This document shows, piece after piece, positions 38,899-48,157 of a stretch of DNA of 51,256 bases; within the stretch, counting starts at the first letter, position 1, and every line of letters starts with the position of its first letter. A program made the translations under genes and the position numbers. Origin of the DNA: Myxococcales bacterium (GTDB lineage Bacteria > Myxococcota_A > Polyangia > Palsa-1104 > JAEUJZ01); the NCBI GenBank assembly GCA_016794465.1, contig JAEUKA010000048.1:1-51256 (forward strand), given 5' to 3'. The notes beneath the pieces were generated by a model. It was not told where the DNA came from, did no database searches, and saw only the letters and a list, made by a program, of their open reading frames with translations.

Positions 38899-39426
38899 AT
38901 GACAGCAAGTCGGGCGGCAGGGGATGACACGCTTCTCCCCGGATTCCAGGAAGTTACCGGTGAGAAAAAGAAGCTGTCGGCGGATGACCTGCCGCGCGGC
39001 GCGTCGATTGGGCGCTATCTCCTCATCGAGCGGCTGGGCAGCGGTGGCATGGGCGTGGTCTATGCCGCTTATGACCCTGACCTCAACCGCAAGGTCGCCA
39101 TCAAGCTGCTGCGCAGTCAGCCGGGAGCGATGGCCTCGCAAGGACGGGCGAGGCTGCTGCGGGAGGCCCAGTCGATGGCGCGGCTGTCCCATCCCAACGT
39201 CGTCGCGGTCTACGATGTCGGCGTCGCCTTCGATCAGGTCTTCGTCGCGATGGAGTTTATCGAAGGCAGCACGCTCGGCGAGTGGCTGGGCAAGCCGCGC
39301 CGCTCTGCCGACATCCTCCGCGTCTTCGTCGAAGCCGGCCAAGGCCTAGCCGCCGCCCACCACGCCAACATCATCCACCGCGACTTCAAACCAGATAAGA
39401 TCACGTCCGTCGAGAAAGCGCTGTAA
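38899..39426 (+). pseudogene. Ser/Thr protein kinase truncated in its catalytic loop
   Basis: The first 166 codons encode a normal kinase N-lobe: IGRYLLIERLGSGGMGVVY, Lys69 in VAIKLL, Glu in LLREAQSM, and the catalytic loop HRDFKPD (160-166). After Asp166 the expected Asn and everything beyond, including DFG, is replaced by nine unrelated codons and a stop. The break lies near 39,397. The product could not be an active kinase. Homology loss at a sharp point, followed by accessory genes, marks this as a likely insertion or recombination boundary. Confidence 0.85.
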
Positions 39427-39651
39427 GATCCCCTGTCCCGAGAGAGAAATCTGGGGAACGATCGATCTGGTTCCTGCCTTCGCTTCCACTCCCAAACCGT
39501 ACTGTAGCTTTGCCTACACTTCCTAAGCCTTCGTCTGCGGCCACTGAATCAGTGGTGGCGATCGATTGCGGCCCGTCCAGCGCTTCGCGGCGCAGATTGC
39601 AGACGATGATGCGCTCTACGATCGGCCTCAAACATCGCGCAATTGGTCCGC

Positions 39652-40188
39652 CTACGTCTTCGCCCCGGCGTGGTACTTCATCAACCGCTTTTCACCGACC
39701 GTGTGGAGCTTCCTGTCCCCGACCAGCTCACCGAGCGGCTGACGGAGCTTGGCGGCCAGCTCGTCGCGCTTGACTCCAATCGTCGCTAGCACGTTGTCGC
39801 CGATCTGCCCCGCGATCTCGGTGCGGCTCAGCCCGTCCTTGTGCTGACCCAGCACCGAGACGATCGCCCCCTTGATCGAGTTCTTCTGGGCATCGGAAAT
39901 CCGCGTCCGCTTCGCTGGCGCCGTCGTCGGTGCCGCTGACTCCGCACGCGGCCCGCCCGACAGGATCGACGCAAACTCGACGACGCTCATCCCCAGCACC
40001 GCCGTCCACACATCCTTGTGCTGCTGAAGCGTATCGAGAAAATCCGCCATCGTCACTTTCGCCGAGGGTCGCAGCTTCGGCAGCATCGCCAGCGCAGCCT
40101 GCCGCCGCAGATCCTCATCCCGAGCCTGAAGCTCCTGCTCAAACAGCGAGTTGATATCGAACACCGAGCCATCCTTCTTCGTAGCCAT
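39652..40188 (-). CDS. Hypothetical protein with a winged-helix-like C-terminus
   Basis: This is a 178-residue protein. AAAGGAA lies about 7 nt before the ATG at 40188 (MATKKDGSVF). The N-terminal half is helical (QARDEDLRRQAALAMLPKLR). The C-terminal 80 residues (SIKGAIVSVLGQHKDGLSRT, EIAGQI, LGELVGDRKLHTVGEKRLMK) have the helix-helix-wing pattern of small DNA-binding domains: a 'VL..H..GLS..EIA' helix-turn-helix and a 'GDRKLHTVGEKR' wing. It lies 100 bp downstream of jetD on the same strand. It could be the regulator or an accessory of the island, but it is not a known Wadjet component. Confidence 0.7.
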   Translation of the reverse strand: MATKKDGSVFDINSLFEQELQARDEDLRRQAALAMLPKLRPSAKVTMADFLDTLQQHKDVWTAVLGMSVVEFASILSGGPRAESAAPTTAPAKRTRISDAQKNSIKGAIVSVLGQHKDGLSRTEIAGQIGDNVLATIGVKRDELAAKLRQPLGELVGDRKLHTVGEKRLMKYHAGAKT

Positions 40189-40288
40189 CGATCGTTTCCT
40201 TTCCAGCTTGGAATACTGCCGAAGTCTTACCATGGAGCCTTCGTGGGATCAGGTTCATGACGCGGCGGCACAGCCCTTGGCCGGCCAG

Positions 40289-41407
40289 CTATCGGTCAGG
40301 CTGGGCCCCTTTAGCGAATATATAGAATGGCCAGCGGCCTATGTTTGGGCAACCCAAGGATTCCTGTTCAAAGGGTTGCCGTCCAGGCTCCATGTAGAGG
40401 GGCTGGAAGTCTCGGCCGCTTCGTGTCCGTAGGTCGGCCAAGATGCTGAATCCAGCCTCGTCACTATCTCCAAAGTGCCAAAATTCGAGGGTATCAGGCA
40501 GGCGCTCCAGCAGGCCGAGCGTCCCAGAGCCAGGGAAGCTAGTTTGGACGAGTAATTCTCCGCTACGAAGTTTGGCAAGCTCGTAGAAGCTCGTTTCATT
40601 TTCAATTGTTATGCAACGGCTGGCTGCCGTCTCGATCAGTTCGGCAGAGGTAATGTCTTCTAACGAAAGTCGGAACGGACCACGTAACAGGCCTAGATCA
40701 AGCCAGGCCCCGCCAGTCTTGATCCGAAGGGGGCCGTGAATGAGCGCGAAGCGCGGGTTGGATAGGATGTTCACGTCCTCTAAGGAGCGGATTTCATCAC
40801 GGGTTATCCTGGCGAGCGCTTGGCTCAGTCTCGCCGACAGTTCCTCTAGGCGTTTCGACTTGTTACATAGAACACAACTCGCAAAACGAATCAGCGATGC
40901 ACTTGGCCAAGCAAGTAGTCGAGGTAGCAGGTGTAATAACTCGGCATTCAGGGCTGAGTCATCGCGCTCGAACGGCTGAATAGAACTACCTGCGAGGGCC
41001 GAAGCCTGGTAGCTGCGGCAAAACTCTTGCCAGGAACTACGCCATCGTTCTGGGACCGCTGGATCCACTTCTACCTCTGCGAACTGTGCAGCGAGCCTGC
41101 GTCTACGTTCCGTTGGCGTGGGCTCGCCGAGCTGCGCGAACAACTCGGCCTCGTAGGCGGCTCGAAACCGAATGCGTTCCAGCAGACGAGGGTCCAGTCT
41201 GTGGGTTTCAAGCGCCAGCAGACCCGCTTTTTCCATGTCGCGGAGCGTCTGCTCCGCAAGCTGCCGCGCTTCGCCATCGTGACAGCCAGCGCCCGCAAGG
41301 AAGCGCTCGTAGTCGAGGATGAGATCTCGCCCCCCAGCTCCCGTTCTTCCAACCTGGGTCTGTTCATAACGGCGGGCAAGGGCACCAAGGATAGGCGATG
41401 TCTTCAC
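40289..41407 (-). CDS. jetD: Wadjet JetD (DUF3322/DUF2220 TOPRIM nuclease subunit)
   Basis: This is a 372-residue protein with the JetD layout: a helical N-terminal domain and a C-terminal TOPRIM fold. Metal-binding residues are visible as Glu in ITIENETSFYEL and the Asp pair in FWHFGDSDEAGFSIL. In Wadjet systems JetD cleaves small circular DNA after the SMC-like complex extrudes it. The start overlaps the jetC stop by 4 bp (41404-41407). Order jetA-jetB-jetC-jetD is canonical. A RYEQTQVGRTG stretch at the start resembles the usual N-terminal 'LL.RYE.S' of DUF3322. Confidence 0.9.
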   Translation of the reverse strand: MKTSPILGALARRYEQTQVGRTGAGGRDLILDYERFLAGAGCHDGEARQLAEQTLRDMEKAGLLALETHRLDPRLLERIRFRAAYEAELFAQLGEPTPTERRRRLAAQFAEVEVDPAVPERWRSSWQEFCRSYQASALAGSSIQPFERDDSALNAELLHLLPRLLAWPSASLIRFASCVLCNKSKRLEELSARLSQALARITRDEIRSLEDVNILSNPRFALIHGPLRIKTGGAWLDLGLLRGPFRLSLEDITSAELIETAASRCITIENETSFYELAKLRSGELLVQTSFPGSGTLGLLERLPDTLEFWHFGDSDEAGFSILADLRTRSGRDFQPLYMEPGRQPFEQESLGCPNIGRWPFYIFAKGAQPDR

Positions 41408-44400
41408 GACTGCCGCCCGCTGCCGAATCGCTCGATGGCCTCGGACCGAGTCAGGGCGGCTGCGATATTACGAATGGCGGTCTTGCCCCCTTTTGTTTTC
41501 TGCTGCTTGTGGACTCCAAACACTTGATCGCACAGCTCGATGGCGTAAGGGATATTGCCTGTACTCATAGAAAAGACGCCCTGTAGCTCTAGCTGCTTAA
41601 GGGCCGTTATGCAGTCACAAATGTCTTGCCCACTGAGCTTTGAAAATGCCTCGTCGATCGGTACCAAGGCAAGCGAAGGCTCTCGGCGGCGCTGCTCATG
41701 CCGTCTATAGGCACGAAGGTAGCTTGCCAGAATCGCAATAAAGTACGGAGTTTGATTCTCGCCACCACTTGCCTTGCCCGCTTGAAGATTGAAGCTATAA
41801 GGCTTGGCATCGGGGTCAGCATCGTTGCTAATAAGGATATCGTATTCAAAATAATTTCGATAATCGAGAAAAAGCTGACTATCCTTGGTAGGCTTTTCGC
41901 CGGTCAGTGACTTGAAAATGCGATCGACTTCGATCTCCAAGTTTGCATCAGCCGTGGCAAATAAACTTCCTCCATGAGCTAACGCTGAAAGATCAAGTAG
42001 TTGGCGGTATAATTTGAACTCTTTGTTATGATTCTGCGTTGCGGTAATTTTATATCTTTCATTGCCAATGGGCTTGTCAAGTACAGCCTTCAGAAGTCCC
42101 ATTAGCTTTTCTACTTCCAATAGACGCTGTCGAAGCTTCTCTAGAACCTGCTCGCGAAATATTTCGTGCCAATTAAGTTTTTCAGCGGCTGCCTTGGCTT
42201 GGTAATCTTGGATATGAGCATCACGTATGTCTTGAAGCCGTTGATCGTATTGACTATTCGTTAGAGCTTCAGGATCAAAATCCGCAAATCTGGTGCCGTA
42301 CTCTGGCGATGCAGCGAGATTTTTGCGTGCGTTGACTATATTGTTCTGGCAAAGTTTTTCTTCCCGATCGGCGTCAGTGTAAATCTTGTTGAACCGATCC
42401 GCTGCGACATCTTTTCCTGGGTATGCTGTTAGCACCTCATGCTGCATAGATTTTAGAAGATTGAGAAAACGGGATACGTCTGAAACACCGCTAATTTTCA
42501 AGAATATATCCTGCTTCTTCCCCAAGTCAGATTCTGCTGTCGTGAGCGTACTGCGCGCATGAGCTAATTGATGCTGCTTTACGCTTTTGAGTAAAATATC
42601 TCGCTCGTCTGATAACTTTTCTGCGTTGCCTTGCGCTTCGCGCAGGTCTTGCTCTTTCTGAGCCAAATCTTGAGAATCAATGGTTTTTAGTTCTTCATTA
42701 TTTCTGCTTAGACGCTCTCGAAGCCTGGGAAGCTGCATCAAATCTGTAAGGTTTGCATGTAGCTTTTGACTGTCGAGTTTGCCCTCAGTAAAAAAGCTTT
42801 GCACGTGGTGCCATCCGTCCAGAATTGGCTGAAGTTGCTTCTGTTCGGTAGTTCGATTCTGAATCTCGATTTGAATATGTGCTCGTTGCTTTTCTAAGCC
42901 CCGCTTTCCAATGCAGGGTCGGTTATCGTAATGTCGATAACGTCGAACAAAGGGACGTTGCCACAAGAAACCGTCAATTGTTACGGCTTGCTCATAATAA
43001 CGGAAATCATCAACTGAATCGACACAAATAAGGTCCCCAAAGAGGTGAGTGATTGTTGCCATGGCTATTCGATTGCCTGTAGGCACTTCTAATTTCATTG
43101 CAAGAGAGCGGTCTTGCGGTTCGCAATAAAGCCGAAGAGCTGCGCTCGGGTTGATCAATGCCTCCCGACTAGCATCCTCTTTCAGCGCATGGTAGATGCG
43201 CTGCGCTTCATCAAAGTCTTCATCGCCTACTACGAGTGCGTACTTCTGCGTGAAAACGACTTCGAGCGCTGGCCTCCACGCCTCATCGGTGACTTCGCAA
43301 AGTTGCCACAGGGCCTGCACTGAAGGCGCTGAGCTTCGCCGAGGAAGACCTTTCCTGAGCGCGGTCAGCAATACAGTATCCTCAAGCAGAGTCCCAGCTC
43401 GAATGGCTGTAAGGCGTTCCTCTAGCGCGCGGATCTCACGACCTAGCTCACTGTACCGGCCACTCGCAGGCCGAAGCGCCTCTGCCGCGGCCCCATCTAG
43501 CGCCTTAGCTGCATCCGCGACGCGATCCGTGGCTGCTTGCAAGACATCAGGTTCTGCTGCATCACGTAATTCTCGGCAGGCCCGCTCGTGTTCCTCGAAC
43601 AGAGAGGAGGTTAGCCGGAGTTCGAGCTCGACCAGCTTCTCTCGCCATTTGTCACTTTTTCGCAACCGAAGAGTGCGAGCCTCTTGGACAGAAATATTGA
43701 GACCTTCTAGTGCTTCGATACTTGTCCCAAGTTCTTCATTCTCCTGAGTTATCCGGCGGTAGAGCTTTCCATCGGCAGACTCATTAAAAGCGCGCTCAAT
43801 GCTGGTGATGCGTCTCTGAGCCGCAGCGAGTTCGGAGTCTACAACCTTACGTCTTTCCTCTTCCTTATCGAGCGAGCGCTGTAAGTCACGAACTTTCGTA
43901 GCTGCTCGTCCCTGTTCCTCCTGCGCATGATCGCGGCGACATTCAGCTTCGAGGTAGCGAGCAACAATGCGTTCGCCTTCATGCTTCTGCCGCTGCTGGT
44001 CCAAGTCGTGGATCTCTTGGAGCGCTCCCTGTTGCTTATGCAGCTTATCCAGCTCGGCTTCGAGGTTGCGAAAGACGAGATAACTGTCCTTAGCGCTCTG
44101 AATATCCACTATCTCCGGAGGCAGAATATAGCGCCGACAGAACTGATTGAACGAATCCATGAACGTAAAAGACATGGCCGTCGGGAGCAGATAATCGATC
44201 GTTGGCCGATCGAAGTTCAGATGCGAGGGGAGCGCCATTTCACGTCGATACTCATCAACTCCCACGAAGATTCGTCCGGCGGCGCCGGCAGAGTCAGACA
44301 TTGACTCTGTGCGAGCGCGGAACGTGAGCAGCTCAAGGGGCATTTTTTCTGCGTCTAGGAAGAACTCTCGCTTCACCGATGCAGGGATCAGGAACGGCTT

Positions 44401-44793
44401 CACTGATGGAGTGGTCTGGGTCGCGCTCTCATACTCTATGCGGACTCCCCAGGTCTCGACCCGACCGGAGGCGGGGTCAGGCCACGTAAATTCCAGGGCG
44501 ACATACGTGATGCCGCCGTTGCGCATGTACTTTGGAACGCCATTCTCCTCCTGCTTGGTGTCCCCCAGGCAGTATCCCTTCAGATCGCGCGTTGAGTGAT
44601 CTCCGGTAGCTGACAAGTTATAGCGGACCTTTTGATGATTCGCGATAATCACGTACTGAACAAGGTCCATGAGAACCGACTTACCGGACCCTCTGATCCC
44701 AGCGATCAGCAAGTTCCCCGTAACATCGAAGGAGTCACGGTAGCCGTACCAATTGATTGCATGAAGCCTGGTAACCTGAATCGCTCGGGACAT
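41404..44793 (-). CDS. jetC: Wadjet JetC (MukB/SMC-like ATPase)
   Basis: This is an 1129-residue SMC-like ATPase. The Walker A motif GIRGSGKS is at residues 32-39 (Lys38), after the RLHAINWYGYRDSFDV start typical of JetC/MukB. Long coiled coils (about 250-460 and 620-860) flank a hinge-like region. The C-terminal head has the signature KASGGENQTPYFIAILASY and Walker B SLALVPIDEAFSKL. JetC forms the DNA-loop-extruding motor of Wadjet. The middle of the gene (about 41,800-42,900) is visibly richer in A+T than its neighbours, which suggests acquisition by transfer. It starts 6 bp after the jetB stop. Confidence 0.95.
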   Translation of the reverse strand: MSRAIQVTRLHAINWYGYRDSFDVTGNLLIAGIRGSGKSVLMDLVQYVIIANHQKVRYNLSATGDHSTRDLKGYCLGDTKQEENGVPKYMRNGGITYVALEFTWPDPASGRVETWGVRIEYESATQTTPSVKPFLIPASVKREFFLDAEKMPLELLTFRARTESMSDSAGAAGRIFVGVDEYRREMALPSHLNFDRPTIDYLLPTAMSFTFMDSFNQFCRRYILPPEIVDIQSAKDSYLVFRNLEAELDKLHKQQGALQEIHDLDQQRQKHEGERIVARYLEAECRRDHAQEEQGRAATKVRDLQRSLDKEEERRKVVDSELAAAQRRITSIERAFNESADGKLYRRITQENEELGTSIEALEGLNISVQEARTLRLRKSDKWREKLVELELRLTSSLFEEHERACRELRDAAEPDVLQAATDRVADAAKALDGAAAEALRPASGRYSELGREIRALEERLTAIRAGTLLEDTVLLTALRKGLPRRSSAPSVQALWQLCEVTDEAWRPALEVVFTQKYALVVGDEDFDEAQRIYHALKEDASREALINPSAALRLYCEPQDRSLAMKLEVPTGNRIAMATITHLFGDLICVDSVDDFRYYEQAVTIDGFLWQRPFVRRYRHYDNRPCIGKRGLEKQRAHIQIEIQNRTTEQKQLQPILDGWHHVQSFFTEGKLDSQKLHANLTDLMQLPRLRERLSRNNEELKTIDSQDLAQKEQDLREAQGNAEKLSDERDILLKSVKQHQLAHARSTLTTAESDLGKKQDIFLKISGVSDVSRFLNLLKSMQHEVLTAYPGKDVAADRFNKIYTDADREEKLCQNNIVNARKNLAASPEYGTRFADFDPEALTNSQYDQRLQDIRDAHIQDYQAKAAAEKLNWHEIFREQVLEKLRQRLLEVEKLMGLLKAVLDKPIGNERYKITATQNHNKEFKLYRQLLDLSALAHGGSLFATADANLEIEVDRIFKSLTGEKPTKDSQLFLDYRNYFEYDILISNDADPDAKPYSFNLQAGKASGGENQTPYFIAILASYLRAYRRHEQRRREPSLALVPIDEAFSKLSGQDICDCITALKQLELQGVFSMSTGNIPYAIELCDQVFGVHKQQKTKGGKTAIRNIAAALTRSEAIERFGSGRQS

Positions 44794-44799
44794 GACAGC

Positions 44800-45435
44800 T
44801 CAATCCGTAGGGTCTTCCGACTCAGAATCGCCATCGGAAGAGTTGGTGTTTGGCGAGGTTGTGGCTTGATACCGCTCGCGGGTGCGATTCCAGTCTTCGA
44901 TGTCTTGGAAAGGGATGATGAATCGAATGGTTGGCAGAATGCGAATTGTCGCATTCGCCAGCGAAGGCACAGTGCTTTCTAAACGGACGAGGCCTTTGCG
45001 GTCCAGAAGGTGAAGGATTTCACCCAGCCGGGTTTCTGGCGGCAGCTTGAGATTCTTGAACTTTGCCTCAAGCTGCTGATTGAACTCGCGCACAGTCATC
45101 ATGACTTCATCGGGGGCTTTGCCTTCGTCCTTAACTGCACGGTCAAAGTCGTACCAGAGCGCTAGGGTAACCAGCGTCTCATCTTGTTTCATGCGACGCA
45201 GGAGCCGGGGCGACTGAGGAATGCCAACAATGAGGCGACTGTCGTTCTCCCATTGAAGTTTCAGTCCAATGAGACTGGCGACCGCATCCAAGCGAACACG
45301 ATGGATGCAGGCCCAATCATACAGGTCGCGGCCTTCTTCGCGTAAGATTGCTCCTCGGGACAGTAGCCGCTGCAATACCTCGCGGGCTTGCTCCTGCTCA
45401 TCGTCTGAGAGTTCTAGCTTCAGCCCGTCAGTCAT
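44800..45435 (-). CDS. jetB: Wadjet JetB (MukE-like, DUF4194)
   Basis: This is a 211-residue helical/winged-helix protein in the MukE-like position. Typical stretches are EVLQRLLSRGAILREEGRDL, YDWACIHRVRLDAVASLIGL, RLLRRMKQDETLVTLALWYD and a C-terminal FIIPFQDIEDWN. JetB bridges JetC and the JetA kleisin. The start overlaps the jetA stop by 4 bp (45432-45435). The C-terminal 20 residues are an acidic Ser/Asp tail, probably disordered. Confidence 0.9.
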   Translation of the reverse strand: MTDGLKLELSDDEQEQAREVLQRLLSRGAILREEGRDLYDWACIHRVRLDAVASLIGLKLQWENDSRLIVGIPQSPRLLRRMKQDETLVTLALWYDFDRAVKDEGKAPDEVMMTVREFNQQLEAKFKNLKLPPETRLGEILHLLDRKGLVRLESTVPSLANATIRILPTIRFIIPFQDIEDWNRTRERYQATTSPNTNSSDGDSESEDPTD

Positions 45436-46862
45436 CGCTTCTCCAAGACAAGTCCTTCGATATGATATCCAGCGCGAACATGCTGAGGCGGATCAGACAC
45501 ATCTGCCGCGGCGCGAACCGTTTCAATTTGAAACGTGGAGTCGCGCGACCCCGTGTAGAGAAGGCACGCAACTAGGTCGGAGACATCCTGCTGGTTCTCT
45601 AGCGGAAGCTCGGTCACATCGAACTTGGTCCCCCGCTCCCCCGCCAGCCGTGCGACGAAGCGGTTGGCTCGTAGGATGTTCATGGACTCTCGCAAAGAGT
45701 TTTCTATCTCTTTCAGAGCGTCATCTCTGTCCTCGGGCGTCAGCTCCTCGTCTATGGGCTCTACCTCGCCGGCCTTACGACGAAGCACGGGCTTACGAAG
45801 GGAGTCTCCCGAGAGCAGGGTAGCCTCAGTGATGAATAACGACGGCAGCCCAAGCGACTCCGGTAGCTCATTGAGCCGAGTACCTGCGTAATTTTCATCA
45901 ACCCAGGAAAAGATGCGCTGCACCTTTTCTCGCTGCCCACCTGAAACCTCTTGCAAATAACGGATGCGGGCGAACGCCTTACGTGCGAACTCAGCAGTCC
46001 GGCGATCCAGCTCGTCCACTTGCGGGCCTACGGATTCTAGCAACCGACCAAGTTCATCGAGCTTCAGACGGATCTCGTTGGTTGCGCTCTCTGCATCGCA
46101 TTCAGGTTGTCTTCGCAGCCGCTCGCGCTGCATCCGCGCCAGCACCTTTTCTGACTGGCTCACATCATCTAGCCGACGAACAGCGTGGTGAATTTTTGTA
46201 TGAAGCTGGGCGTGAACAAGCTCGCGATAACAGGCATGCCCGAACGACTCGCTGAACTCGTCATAGAGGACAGCAAGGTTCGCTTTTAGCGTCTCGGCAC
46301 GTAGAAGATTGCGGCTGTGCCTGGCAACGCCGTTGGCCATCTGACGCAGCTCCCGCAATCCCTGCCGAACATTGTCGAGACAGGCTTCCAGGTCGGCGTA
46401 TGGATTTTCGACGAAGCCCTCTGGGTTGAGAAGCTGCGCACATGCGAGCTGTAGCTTGTCCGTAAACTGCGATGGTTCTCCCTTAGCAATCTGCCGAAGG
46501 GCTGCAAGGAGAATCTCTCCATTGGCGCTGAAATGAACGATTCGTTGCCAGTCGGGCCGCCCTGGTTCGTGAAGCCAGCCAACTTCCACGAGCCGCCTTA
46601 GAATCAGCCCGGCCTGCCCTTGAATTGTTGCCGCGTCAGATTCGGCAGTCGGAAAGTCATCCGCGATCGAAAGTTCCGAGTTGGCGCGAAGGACATCGAT
46701 CACAACATCCAAGGCATCGCTTCTACTCAAGGCCGTGGCGGACCGCATCGCTTGCTCCAATGCCTCTAATGCTTCGAGGTAGATCGGAGCTGATTTGCCG
46801 GCCAGGACCCGGAAAAACTCGGGTTGAATTTCCGAAAACAGTGCGGCGGCGAGGGAGCGCAT
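45432..46862 (-). CDS. jetA: Wadjet JetA (kleisin, DUF5716-like)
   Basis: This is a 476-residue MukF-like kleisin. The N-terminus (LFSEIQPEFFRVLAGKSAPI, YLEALEALEQ) matches the DUF5716-type opening 'LF..I...FF..L..K....Y..AL'. The middle is winged-helix and helical (RVDDVSQSEK-like RRLDDVSQSEKVLARMQRER), and the C-terminus is a small sheet domain. It closes the SMC ring. First gene of the operon. A candidate promoter and a duplicated 10-bp element lie upstream. I do not assign the Wadjet subtype with certainty. Confidence 0.9.
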   Translation of the reverse strand: MRSLAAALFSEIQPEFFRVLAGKSAPIYLEALEALEQAMRSATALSRSDALDVVIDVLRANSELSIADDFPTAESDAATIQGQAGLILRRLVEVGWLHEPGRPDWQRIVHFSANGEILLAALRQIAKGEPSQFTDKLQLACAQLLNPEGFVENPYADLEACLDNVRQGLRELRQMANGVARHSRNLLRAETLKANLAVLYDEFSESFGHACYRELVHAQLHTKIHHAVRRLDDVSQSEKVLARMQRERLRRQPECDAESATNEIRLKLDELGRLLESVGPQVDELDRRTAEFARKAFARIRYLQEVSGGQREKVQRIFSWVDENYAGTRLNELPESLGLPSLFITEATLLSGDSLRKPVLRRKAGEVEPIDEELTPEDRDDALKEIENSLRESMNILRANRFVARLAGERGTKFDVTELPLENQQDVSDLVACLLYTGSRDSTFQIETVRAAADVSDPPQHVRAGYHIEGLVLEKR

Positions 46863-46878
46863 TGCCTGACTAGCTGGA

Positions 46879-46936
46879 TGTGTAGGCCGTGAGACGAGCG
46901 AAAGTCAAGCCGCGCGAACTGACCTCAACTGACCTC
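46879..46936 (-). promoter_or_regulatory. Candidate promoter and direct repeat upstream of the jet operon
   Basis: On the minus strand, TTGACT (46903-46908) and TACACA (46879-46884) are 18 bp apart, a plausible -35/-10 pair about 17 bp from the jetA start. Immediately upstream of the -35 the 10-mer AACTGACCTC (plus strand) is repeated head to tail at 46917-46936. This position suits an activator site. Confidence 0.4.
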
Positions 46937-47054
46937 CACCGATGATAGGAAGCACCCCCACTGAACAACGCGGCCCGAGGTGTTGTGAAGCTTGGGGCTT
47001 GCGTTTTTCTGCGGATCTGTTAGGCGGGCTGCCGATCAGGGCTCTTCGGTCGGC

Positions 47055-47414
47055 TCAGCTTGCGCCTCGCATCACGATGGCGGCGACCATCGAACCAATG
47101 CGAGAGATGGCTGTCAGATCGCGATTGAGGATCGCTTCGCCGAACTCGCCCAGCTCGTCGTTGGTGGCTCGGTCCAGCAGCAGCCGCAGCTTGTGGCGGA
47201 GCACTGCACCCAGCGACGCACGGTCCATGGACTGCACGACGGCTGTTTGCAGGAGCTTGGCCGTCCGCTCTCTCTGCATCAGGCGCTGTAGGGCTCGGCA
47301 CTCCTGGCACAGTCCCGTCGCGCCCGGCTCCGGCTCATTGCCGTGGTACTCAACGACCAGACCGGCGAAATCCGAGTCGTCCTTGGGCTGCTGACACAGC
47401 GCGCAGTGGTTCAT
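47055..47414 (-). CDS. Small protein with a CxxC...CxxC zinc-finger-like N-terminus
   Basis: This is a 119-residue protein. Cysteines in MNHCALCQQPKDD and GLCQECRALQ form a likely zinc knuckle with about 30 residues between pairs. The rest is helical (KLLQTAVVQSMDRASLGAVL, RHKLRLLLDR). The ATG at 47414 begins at the cysteine motif. I do not recognise the family. It is in the same orientation as the small genes to its right, 10 bp from the TPR-like gene, so it is probably part of that transcription unit. Confidence 0.6.
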   Translation of the reverse strand: MNHCALCQQPKDDSDFAGLVVEYHGNEPEPGATGLCQECRALQRLMQRERTAKLLQTAVVQSMDRASLGAVLRHKLRLLLDRATNDELGEFGEAILNRDLTAISRIGSMVAAIVMRGAS

Positions 47415-47424
47415 CTTCCCCCCT

Positions 47425-48147
47425 CTAGCGTTTCCTCCGCATCAGATACAGGCCAGCGCCGAGCAGGCTGGCTCCAGTGACACCACACACGGCGGCGGAG
47501 ATGGTAAGCGCACGAGAGGTGGTGTTGAGGCTGACCCATCGGTCGTAATACGTCTCGGGACGGTCCGCTTCGGCCCAGGTCGCGAAGGCTCCAGCCCCAA
47601 GCCCGATCGCCAGCGCCAGCGTTGCCCCGCCACCAGCGACGAGGCCGATCGCAAGCGGTCTGCCTGCGGGCGTCGGGCCGTTCGATGGCGCCGCATCGCC
47701 GCTGTGAACGACTTGGACGGTGAGCGGCGAGGCTGACGGTGCTGGCTTGGCATCCGGCGTCGGAGTTTCAGCGGGCTTGGCGTCGCCGGGTTTGCCGTCA
47801 GGATAGCGCTCTGCCAGGAATTTCACCCGTCGCTCGGACCGCTCGGCGTCCTCGGTGCCTCGACTCAGGTCGCGGTATTTGGCGGCGTATTCCTTCGCCT
47901 CTACGATGCGACCGGCACGCTCGCAAGCCAAGCTTAGGTTGCTGAGCAAGTCGCGCTCTCCGCTTAGCTCCCACGAAGCACGAAACTCGACGATGGCGGG
48001 TCCATACTGCTCGCTGCGATAGAACGCCAGCCCGTCGTGAAAGTGCGCCTTGGCGGCATCGCGCAGAGTCGGCGGAGCGCGCAGCTCCTCTTCGGCAAAA
48101 GCGGTCGTCGTGACAAGCAGCAGTACGAGGCTCAGCAGCAGCTTCAT
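47425..48147 (-). CDS. Exported TPR-like protein with a C-terminal membrane region
   Basis: This is a 240-residue protein. The signal peptide is MKLLLSLVLLLVTTTAFA. TPR-like helices follow (AKAHFHDGLAFYRSEQYGPA, LLSNLSLACERAGRIVEAKE), then a Pro/Ala/Lys linker and two hydrophobic segments (LAIGLVAGGGATLALAIGLG and ALTISAAVCGVTGASLLGAG) ending in RRKR. This layout is common among myxobacterial envelope proteins of unknown function. AGGA lies 8 nt before the ATG at 48147. It ends 10 bp upstream of the zinc-finger-like gene. Confidence 0.75.
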   Translation of the reverse strand: MKLLLSLVLLLVTTTAFAEEELRAPPTLRDAAKAHFHDGLAFYRSEQYGPAIVEFRASWELSGERDLLSNLSLACERAGRIVEAKEYAAKYRDLSRGTEDAERSERRVKFLAERYPDGKPGDAKPAETPTPDAKPAPSASPLTVQVVHSGDAAPSNGPTPAGRPLAIGLVAGGGATLALAIGLGAGAFATWAEADRPETYYDRWVSLNTTSRALTISAAVCGVTGASLLGAGLYLMRRKR

Positions 48148-48157
48148 GGCGCGCATC

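Noticed and set aside
39546..39742. Plus-strand fragment with an NWSAYVFAPAWYF-like stretch
   Set aside because: It resembles a small membrane-protein motif but has no start codon after the upstream stop and lies antisense to the better-supported 178-residue gene.
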